Below are positions 56,134-64,000 of a stretch of DNA of 64,000 bases, one piece after another. Numbering within the stretch: the first letter of the stretch is position 1; every line of letters begins with the position of its first letter. The stretch is from Blastomussa wellsi (taxonomy: Eukaryota > Cnidaria > Anthozoa > Scleractinia > Plerogyridae), in assembly GCA_947652115.1 (NCBI GenBank), contig OX393570.1, positions 9,200,846-9,264,845 on the forward strand. The letters are read 5' to 3'. The translations under genes were made by a program, and so were the position numbers. The notes beneath the pieces are model-generated. The model made no database searches, had not been told where the DNA came from, and saw only the letters and a list, made by a program, of their open reading frames with translations.

Positions 56134-57139
56134 CTGTATCGTACAAATCAACAATAACACATGGTAGGTTGTTCAATGAAAGTTGCTGTAAGTGAGACAA
56201 GGAATGCATTCTTAAAATCCAAATCTTCAAGGACATTAATCTTCGAGAATTTTTAAGAGTATTTTTTAAGAGTATTTTAAAGCACACAATCACTCGTCTT
56301 CTTTTTATAATAAAATCATATCGCTAACACATTTAGTTTCAGTGACATTTTATAACATTACGGTCCTGTTAGTTTAGAGTTAAATACCGTTGAAATATAA
56401 GGAAAACAGCAACTGAAATTATATTATTTTAACGTACTAAAATGTTATAAAAACCCACACTCGTATGATTAATTTAAAAACCAGATAGTTAAAAATTGTA
56501 AGATAACAATATAACAAGTTAAAGGGCTGAAATCACTTCACAGAATCTTCAACTTTTAATATGTATTGAACTTAGTATTAATTAGCTAGTTAAATTATCA
56601 GATAATTTCTGTGTTTCATAAAATGTTTATAGTTTATACTAACATCCTTTATAAGATTCTCTCCAGAAGGGAGTTCCATACATCAGAGGAGGCGGATGAA
56701 GTCTCTCTGTTGAATGATAGTTGATTTTCTTCAGTTGTTAGGTTTCAATTCTGGGGACTCTGCGCATGCTTCAGCTAGTTGCTAATTCGCGAGGCGTGTT
56801 CTTATGTTTTTATTTACGATTTAATAGCAAATACTGGGTTTACCTCGGTGTAAGAACCTGACTTTTTTCTTTGTTTTTGAGCTATTGTTTCTGTGTTCTG
56901 TATTGTTTCGAGGTACTTTGTTATCCTGTTCGTTCTTTGTTTTACGACACTGGTGAGTTTAACAGGTTCTTACACGGAGGAAAAGCCCAAATATTAACAC
57001 AACCAGGATAAACAAGTCGTAAAAGAAAAAGAGGACTACCATAAGGATAATTTATAAAGGAGCCAAAACCCCATGTAAAAACAACTCACTTTATGGGTGA
57101 CATTCTAATGTGTGACCCTTTGGAATGCTCGTTAAACTA

Positions 57140-57209
57140 TGGGTGCGTTACTTTGGGGTGATCTGGATCAGGATCAGTGATCCGGATCACCCCAAAGGAA
57201 CGCACCCAA
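57140..57209. repeat. Palindrome next to MITE copy 2
   Basis: GGGTGCGTTACTTTGGGGTG and its inverse CACCCCAAAGGAACGCACCC enclose GATCTGGATCAGGATCAG. It ends directly before the MITE at 57211. In the intron between tail exons at 56133 and 59037. Confidence 0.6.
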
Positions 57210-57210
57210 T

Positions 57211-57380
57211 ACCCCTTATTCCAAAATGGCCGCTGATTTATGCACATACAAATTGGCCCTTGTTGCCTCGTTGAAGATAAAATATTTTTTTTGATTTTTG
57301 AGCTTAAAAATGAGGCAAGAAGGGCTCATTTGAATACCAACAAAAGAATATTAAAATGTAGCCATTTTGGAATAAGGTGC
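57211..57380. repeat. MITE, copy 2 (of 1601-1770)
   Basis: ACCCCTTATTCCAAAATGGC at the left and GCCATTTTGGAATAAGGTGC at the right. Relative to copy 1 the body is reversed. Confidence 0.6.
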
Positions 57381-57420
57381 ATTTTACTTGGTTAAAAGGA
57401 AGTAGAAAATTAGTCCTGTT

Positions 57421-57835
57421 TTGTTGGAAATCCGTAATTTGATTGACCCTCTAATTGTTTTCTATTTGCTGAGACATTCAGGTGAACAAAAGGCCAGTTT
57501 GGATAAATCTTCATTGCAGCACTCGACGACTCTTCGACTTATTTCATCCAATCAAAAAATAGCGCGAGAGCTCGCGGAAACATCGAAAGTATTCGAGCGA
57601 GCGAGCACGTCATGTTGCTTAGCAACTTCAGGGACGAGCACCGCTGGTTCAGTCCCGTCACGAAGGCGGGATTTCGTCATCAACTAGTGCTTCCACCCGT
57701 GACTGGCACGCGCGCTTCTCTTGAAAGAGAAAACTATTCTTACGTTTCGGCCTATAAGTACATAAAACTGTAGGTTTTGGACTGCAATCCTTTAGAGAAA
57801 TTCGGACTCGATGCCTTATTATTAAACTAGTAATT
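57421..57835. repeat. Dispersed repeat, copy 3 of 3, with an internal shared segment
   Basis: TGTTGGAAATCCGTAATTTG, GTTTTCTATTTGCTGAGACA and TTTGGACTGCAATCCTTTAG match 5336-5590. Inside, CACGTCATGTTGCTTAGCAA followed by CTTCAGGGACG recurs at about 1808-1840 and 7150-7180, so this is a mosaic of two repeat families. Confidence 0.45.
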
Positions 57836-59036
57836 ACCGTGAGTTTGAGTGGACTGTTATCGAGAAGTCGATGCGCTAAAAAAACGCCGACAAGCTCACG
57901 AAAGCAAATTACCTTCTATTCCTCTTGACATGTAACCAAAACGCTCGTACACCGGATGACCACTCCCAAAAGCGAATAAACTTGCATTCGACATAATTTT
58001 CAATCGAAGCGAGCAGAACAGAAAAATGTAACGTTTGATTGTTTGCCACTCGCTTCCTTTCAATCGCCAAAGTCTCAGCTGCTCAGATCAACGCATGGGT
58101 CGAAGAACAAAGCGGACCACATGCCATGCGCAATAACTCTGCCCTTAATACTGCGGGCGCAATGCCGACAACCAGAAACACGCTCTTCTCATTGGAGCAC
58201 GATAACGATAGCGGGCGAGGTCACACCAGAGGTGCTTCAGGTGGTTCGGATTATAATTATCGAAACCCCAAGCTGCGTTAGAAAGGTAGGCCAATTTGTC
58301 TGGTAGGCCAATTGGTCTGTCACTATAAGCTATGTAAAGACGGAGTGAGAATTAAGAATGTTTTAGAATTTACTGCAAAATGGTGTGTTCATAAAATTTA
58401 AGGTATCACTCCAACCTAGCGTTTATTATTTAAATGTTTGTTTAATATCCTTCCTACGATCTTTGTCTTTATTTGTTTTAATATTTTCCCTCAGATGATC
58501 AGTTTGGTGTACTTTTATTTACTTCTAAGTAGCGTGTAAAGCGGAAAGAGCTAACGGATGGGCCAGTTTTCTGCAAGGCTAGTGGATTTTACTGACTGGC
58601 CCGGTCGGCAAGAATTTTTGAACTACTAGAAGAATAGCGTTTTGACAGCACATAACCTGTTCGAAGAGCAACTTGGATAATTCATATTCTTTGCAACCCG
58701 CTCGTAGCCCGCTTACTTAAAGTTGTAATTAAATAAAGGTGGAGATAAGCCATCCAGGGGCCGAGATTCATACAACAACCAAACTGCTAGAGATAGTTCG
58801 CAACTCTCTAGAACCTCTAATTTCATTGGATCTTAATAGCACGCAGCTCTATTGTTTTAGGGCTAGGGTCCATTGTTACTGTTGTTTGTTTAGCTTTTTT
58901 TTTCGGCCAATACTGTGGGACCATGTAAAGAGATGCGTACCGCCCCAACTGCTGAAAACCGAACTTCGTAAAAGAAACAATTTCGACGGTTTTGATCATC
59001 GATTTTTCATCTTGGACTAGAAAAATGACCGCTTAC

Positions 59037-59239
59037 CAATCGCTGGCTCATGAGGCTCATGACGAGGTTTCTTGGGCTTAGGTTTCTTTTGTGGAAGGGC
59101 ATAAGGCATCGTTGGGTCAATGGGCCCTCTTCTAGGGCCGCCATTTGTTTGGGGACCGACAGGAAGCACCCTTGGTCCCATTGGACGTCCCTGCTGGTCC
59201 ACTGCTGCATAACCGGGCTCCTCAATTGATTCTACGTGT
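59037..59239 (-). CDS. Tail gene exon: Pro/Gly/Lys-rich
   Basis: 203 nt, phase 2 in and 1 out, donor GTAAGC. HVESIEEPGYAAVDQQGRPM is followed by GPRRGPIDPTMPYALPQKKP and a basic KPKPKKPRHEPHEP. Low-complexity, presumably disordered and cytoplasmic. Confidence 0.75.
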
Positions 59240-59660
59240 CTGTTAAAAGAAATAAGTAAACTAACGAATGAGAGAGTGATAACGGTATAGCAAGTGAACA
59301 AGCAAATAACACATTTGTTTTGCTCCTGTCAGGCAGGTCCCATTGTAACCCACCACTTGCTCCTACATTGTCTTTCTGTATGTTGTAACAGTGTGGGTTC
59401 AAACAAATAATTATTCTTTGCCTTCTGTTGTTGCAAATTGAACTACCGCTAGGAAGGAATTACTTCCTTATTTTCTTTATTTTCAGCCCTGATATCATCC
59501 CCTAGTTGTTTGCATGAGGTTTTAATGCCCAGCTGCTAATGAGGGCTACAAAAGCAATGCTAAACAAACTATAATTTTGTTTATTCTGAGGCAGAAAACG
59601 GATGTGTTAAGTATCTGTGCGCTGTTTCTCCTGTCCTGGAAATCCTGAAACCATTCTAAC

Positions 59661-60021
59661 CTGACTCTCGGGGGAGGGGGTGCTGTCCTTTGAGGAGTGA
59701 ACCTCTGTTCACCATCACTAGAATCTGTGGGCTCATCTCCTGGTCGAGCTTGCCTTGGTCTGCGACCTGAGTGCCTCGCCTGCCCAGGCCCTGCAAGGTC
59801 TCCAGTTGATTTCCTAGTTTTTGGTTTTCTTCCAGACTGACGCATGGCTTCCTCAAAAGTAGGTGGTTCGTGGTAAGGGGGCAGCGTGCTGAAATCCCTC
59901 TGTGGTCCTCTTGCAGGGTATGCCGAGTTTATGTCCAGCTCTCCAGTGCTCTGCGCCATACGACCGTTTCTCGTTAAACGGGAACCTGGGTTGAGAAGCA
60001 TCTCAGGTTGTTGAACAGAAT
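59661..60021 (-). CDS. Tail gene exon: largest, with LPPY motif
   Basis: 361 nt, phase 1 in and 2 out, acceptor TACTTTCAG. DSVQQPEMLLNPGSRLTRNG leads to STGELDINSAYPARG, then FSTLPPYHEPPTFEEAM (LPxY, another WW-type ligand) and a long basic stretch with KPKTRKSTGDL. It ends QRTAPPPPRV. The STGEL and STGDL repeats with basic residues upstream look like kinase sites. Confidence 0.75.
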
Positions 60022-60154
60022 CTGAAAGTAAAAGGAAGTATAGATTCCTTTTACTGTGCGTCTCTACTGTGATGCCTAACGATTAAACAGTATTTTCAGT
60101 CCGTACTAAGCAATCTTTGCCTGCAGTGTTTATATTAGTCTCACAAAAAGGAAT

Positions 60155-60156
60155 AG

Positions 60157-60191
<35 letters not shown>

Positions 60192-60411
60192 TAGGTGGGA
60201 AGTATAACAATATAATTTGGTTTTATCAACTGGGTTGATAATGTCAATTGGCCACCGTAAAGAGATTCAAGTGCTGACGTTTCGAGCGTTAGCCCTTCGC
60301 TCCGACGAGCGATTCGCTCCGACGAAGGGCTAACGCTCGAAACGTCAGCACTTGAATCTCTTTACGGTGGCCAATTGACATTATCAACCCAGTTGATAAA
60401 ACCAAATTATA
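60155..60411. mobile_element. Foldback retro-remnant, copy 4
   Basis: Same family as 18426-18631, here with almost perfect arms of about 100 bp plus the longer left arm starting AGAGGGGGTAAGTTTC. The turn contains CGCTCCGACGAGCGATTCGC. Flanked by TCACAAAAAGGAAT (60141-60154 and 60412-60425), an exact 14-bp target duplication. Situated just upstream of the tail exon at 59661-60021. Confidence 0.78.
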
Positions 60412-61586
60412 TCACAAAAAGGAATGTTTGCTCGTCAAAATGAAAATTACGAACCTCGACGAACCTCGACGGTATTCCAAACCGACACTTCAGCTCATTT
60501 GGAGCACGTAGAAACAAAACAACTCACAATGGCGGACTCACAAACTTTGTGTGTGCAAGTTATTACCAAAGTGAAACGTCTCACGAATTCAAAACAAAAT
60601 GTAAACAAATCCTGAGACTGCGCAGTACGGACTGGAAATCAAACAACATTACCAAGCAAGTAGAATAATGCGAATGAAGAGAACGTGCAATAAATCATTG
60701 CCCTATATCTGAAAATTTTCTCTACAGTATAGCGCGCTCTCCGCTAATAGACTCTTCACTAGATGACGATGAAGAGGAAGTTGAATCCGTCAAACATTTA
60801 CTTTGTTTTTCTAAGGCGACAAAAACGTCACAGTGAAAATCACTCTCATCTTGGCTCAGAGAACACATTTAAAGTCATTTAAAGTCTATCTAGCCAAGAT
60901 TAAAAGTTTTTATGAAATGGAACGAAAAAGATCATAAAAAATTACCTGGTTAGCAAGACTCAAAATGACAATGATTAGTTGACGGTGATAATCGAAACAG
61001 TAACTTTTTCCTTTCCTGTTCTGCATCAGTTTCTCTAACTGTTACTTATTCGTTTATTTGTTACTACTGATTATTTCCAATGCATTGCATTTTGTATTTT
61101 CTGAACCGGTTGTTATAGCTTAAAAAGTAATGATAACTGAAACGAAACGAAATAACAAAAAGCTGAAAAAAGTCTCTGAGTGGGCAACATTGCACACTGT
61201 ATGACGTAAGAGAGCAACAGTGCACTGTCGACTATGAATAGGGAGTTTAAGAAACCATGACGGCGACGCCGAGAACAACGTCGAGTAAAAATGAATTGAT
61301 ATTTTAATAACAAATCTCGCGATACACTTAAGTCATTTAGTTTGTTTCTTACTATCAAGACCATTTCAAAACTGAATCTGGAACACAGCAATAAATTCAA
61401 AATAGAAATTTGCCTTCGAGTTCGCGTTGTCCAGACAACGCAGAATTTGGTCATTTCACGCTGTTGTTTTGAAGTGGACGGCAAAGAAATGTACCAAGAA
61501 CTATAACGCACGTGCAAAGCCATTGTTCTGCACACTAAACCTTTTGTTTAGCGACGTTCCCGTTGCCGTTGTGGTTTTCTTAAAAC

Positions 61587-62372
61587 GGACCTTTAGCAAT
61601 GATGACGAGGACGTGAACGTGAACGACCGGAAGTTGGAAATACGAGACTCGACGCTACCACGCATGCCCCGGGGAGAACGACTTGTCGTCCACACCTCGT
61701 TCAGGACGTCATTTGCCGCCATTTGCCGTCTTGTAGTGAACGAGTCGAAACGAGGGTATGTTTCGTGGAGTTTTTGCATTTTTACGCAGGCCTCTTCACT
61801 CGAAATGGCTCGTCAGTGAATAAGATAGCGTCCATAACATATTTGAAAGGACCGCGAGGAAAAAACAGATCTTCAGGCAGAGATTAAAAGTAAGCTTATG
61901 ATTTGTGCATTTGTGGTCGCACTGCGTGTGGAGGAATGCCGGCGGATTGTGGCGATAAAATTGCACCGGGATACGTATGTAACCTTATAAGAAATAAATC
62001 ACATTCTGTCAACTGCATTACATTGTAATTTTTGCAATTCAATCTTGACTTCATTTTTAAATTTGAAAGATCTCCCGGCTTTAAAAATACAAACTATTCG
62101 TTTAAGTTGTGGTTTATGCAAACTACGATAAAGTTAGCTTTGTTCTCACACGCGTACTTCTCACATATCGTTATCGGCGGAGAGAAGTTTTAGCAGCCCA
62201 CGAAACTATCTAAAAGATATTTTCGCTATTGACTTCCACAGCACGAAACTCGTCCACGCTACCGGTCTGCTAAAGTGTTTATGTTTCCTGCCGTGGACGA
62301 CTGTCTCGTCCCAGGGCTTAATCGACCGTACAAGTCTTCGTCCACGTCCTCGTCATCATTGCTAAAGGTCCC
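61587..62372. repeat. Facing 31-bp repeats, possible MITE
   Basis: GGACCTTTAGCAATGATGAC with GAGGACGTG at 61588-61615 is mirrored at about 62343-62371. Other short facing pairs around CGTCGTCCAC make the region partly palindromic. The ends of the element are not resolved. Confidence 0.4.
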
Positions 62373-62610
62373 TAAATTCCCTAATGTTGACCGACGACCG
62401 CCGTTGCACGACTCGTTACACGTGAATCCTGTGAGGTCTTCTTCGTTCCGTTGTAAAACAAATGACCACCACTGCGTGAAAAACGTGAAAAACGTTCGAT
62501 AACTGAAGTTATTCTATGGGTGGATATTGACTACAGGTCGGCAGCCGCAAATCCAGAGAAGAGAGTACCAGAGAAAGGGAAGCTCTTACAAGACAGTGGA
62601 CAAGTGTTAC

Positions 62611-62786
62611 CTTGTGACAGGTATCCATAGTTGACGCTGGGATCTTGTTTCTTCTTTTTTCCTTCAGCTGAGTTCACGGACTGCATGGATGCTGCTACTA
62701 TGAATGGATCATCTTCAACGGATTCCATACCATAGCTGCGTCTGTTGTCCATGGCACGGGTAACATCTGGTCCACCTACTGCATAA
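62611..62786 (-). CDS. Tail gene, first exon in the window
   Basis: 176 nt, phase 2 in and 1 out, acceptor TCCTGGTCCAG. It encodes SYAVGGPDVTRAMDNRRSYG, then ESVEDDPFIVAASMQSVNS, EGKKKKQDPSVNYGYLSQ. With the five exons downstream it gives about 418 residues rich in Pro, Arg, Ser and Gly with no globular domain. The size and composition suggest the intracellular tail of a large adhesion-type membrane protein, with ectodomain exons past 64 kb. The family is not identified; a soluble scaffold protein is the alternative. Confidence 0.68.
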
Positions 62787-62908
62787 CTGGACCAGGACAA
62801 CAAAGAAGCATTTAGTTGGGACATTGGTAATCGTCCAAGCGCGCAATTGTTCACTCACTTTAATTCAAATAGTATCTAAACTCTCTATTTAACGAATAGA
62901 CTCCATTT

Positions 62909-63180
62909 TGCCGTGCGTCTGTTCAGTAATAGATCAGCTGTGACGTCAAAATGTGGTAAGAACAAAAAAGGGGCATATGAGGCGATAGCCTAGTGTATCA
63001 CTAATGTTCTTATCACATTTTGACGTCACAGCTGATCTATTACTGAACAGACGCAAAGCAACGTGGACTGTTTTATATAATAAAGAAACAAAATATAAAC
63101 GACATCAATACGCGTGTCCTTTAATAGATCATAGGTAGGAACCAATCAAAATGCGAGCATCATTGGGCTTACTATATAAA
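62909..63180 (-). repeat. Inverted-repeat element, copy 2 (of 3232-3505)
   Basis: Starts GCCGTGCGTCTGTTCAGTAA, with paired CTGTGACGTCAAAATGTGGT and ACATTTTGACGTCACAG, then ATAATAAAG and GGAACCAATCAAAATGCG. It lies just upstream of the first tail exon in the window. Confidence 0.55.
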
Positions 63181-64000
63181 CATATATGTATAAGCAGGAT
63201 AAATCTGAGTCACTATCTAGACAGACAGCTGGTGTTTGTACTGAAGGTGACCATCTTAGATTCTTAACAGTACTCTGGTACCTATCTCCTGCACTTATCA
63301 ATTATCGTGATTTGTTTGTCTTTTCGTTGTTGAATTTGTACACAAAAATTTGTTTGCTGTGTTGGGCAGCCGCTGGACTTGGAGCAGCCGGCAGACCCCT
63401 TAGTCTGTCGAGCGTGAAGTGAAAAGGACTGAGTGGGAAAAATTATGACTCTGGAAAATCTGGAATCGAGATGTCCCCAGACAATTTTACGGAGGGATTG
63501 TTCGCAGTCTAAGCAACCACTAGTTTAACCGATGGAAACTGGTCGCTTCGCCCAAGATGCTCTCGTTTTATAAGCCAATCATACAGCATAATGCTTTTCA
63601 CAATCATTGCAGGGCTGCAAATACTTTATTTCTTTGAAAGGACGTGTCCAACTAAGTCAGCATTTTGATCGGAAAAAACTGTAGTCAACGAAAAAAATTG
63701 GCGTTTGCACTGCAAGGCAAAAGAACTGTCCCGGCATTCTGTTCGACCGCAGCTCGGAATTCTGGTCGGCCATTGTCCGATGCCCGACTGTTATTTGGAT
63801 TCGCTCCGACGAAGGGCTAACGCTCGAAACGTCACCTCTCTAATCTCTTTACGATGGCCAATTTACATTATCAACCCAGTTGATAAAACCAAATTATAGT
63901 TATTTGAAGCCCTGCATTGAAGGTTGGTCCTTAAAGCTACTGAAGGGTTGAGCAACGGAAAAAAGCTAGCAGCCAATACTTTCTGGTACTACTCTCAACA
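63181..64000. other. Right edge, no supported gene
   Basis: Apart from the 5'-truncated retro-remnant at about 63797-63898, I see no exon with domain sense. Preceding exons of the tail gene probably lie to the right. Confidence 0.4.
63797..63898 (+). mobile_element. 5'-truncated single-arm copy of the foldback family
   Basis: It runs from TTCGCTCCGACGAAGGGCTA through CGCTCGAAACGTCA and GTAAATTGGCCATCG (inverse) to ACCAAATTAT, without the inverted partner. GTTATTTG lies on both sides (about 63789-63796 and 63900-63907), a likely short target duplication. It marks the unit's 3' end and shows 5' truncation. Confidence 0.6.

Noticed and set aside
58039..58306. Two overlapping frames of 80 and 87 codons
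   Set aside because: They overlap one another in different frames, have no conserved motif and lie in an intron of the tail gene.
61113..61819. Frames of 140 codons (minus) and 130 codons (plus) near 61.1-61.8 kb
   Set aside because: They lie on opposite strands with partial overlap, without domains, and reach into the facing repeats at 61587-62372.

Overview
The window is animal nuclear DNA, most likely from an anthozoan and quite possibly a stony coral. The reasons are intron-rich genes with single-domain Ig and FN3 exons in phase 1, AT-rich spacers packed with short inverted-repeat elements, tRNA-derived SINEs, and foldback retro-remnants of a kind I associate with cnidarian genomes. The species is inference; no marker names it. 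Exons were assigned by hand from splice sites, phase and domain sense.

Layout. (1) 390-2304, + strand: three exons (Ig, FN3, transmembrane) of a receptor whose 5' and 3' ends are not seen. (2) 2.4-9.4 kb: repeat-rich spacer, including a 1,214-bp terminal-inverted-repeat transposon (8109-9322) that encodes one helix-turn-helix protein. (3) 9.48-30.09 kb, - strand: a receptor tyrosine kinase with five Ig domains, one FN3, a membrane helix and a complete kinase domain. Its fifteen well-supported exons join in phase at every junction and give about 970 residues. The signal-peptide exon is not found. (4) 31.4-32.7 kb: a Mutator-like element with a 9-bp target duplication, carrying a RecQ-like helicase fragment. 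(5) 37.18-37.26 kb, - strand: a probable isolated first coding exon. (6) 39.1-49.9 kb, + strand: a tandem family of three secreted proteins, each with a signal peptide, about ten 13-residue repeats and an Asp-rich tail. The middle copy is broken by two nonsense codons. The family shares a spliced, untranslated first exon. (7) 54.38-62.79 kb, - strand: six exons, in phase, for the proline-rich cytoplasmic tail of a membrane protein. It ends in a possible PDZ ligand; its membrane and extracellular parts lie beyond the right edge.

The left receptor and the kinase gene are convergent. The kinase gene follows the usual scheme of extracellular ligand binding with cytoplasmic tyrosine phosphorylation. 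The acidic repeat family is the least familiar coding content; secretion and the acidic tail suggest an extracellular, cation-binding or matrix role, but no function can be read from the sequence.

Mobile DNA is the other main content: a repeat family with 8-14 bp target duplications and a hammerhead-like core, TTAA-flanked inverted-repeat elements, a Tc1/mariner-like TA-flanked element, elements with 9-bp duplications, SINEs and many smaller palindromes. No CRISPR array, rRNA or intact tRNA gene was seen.
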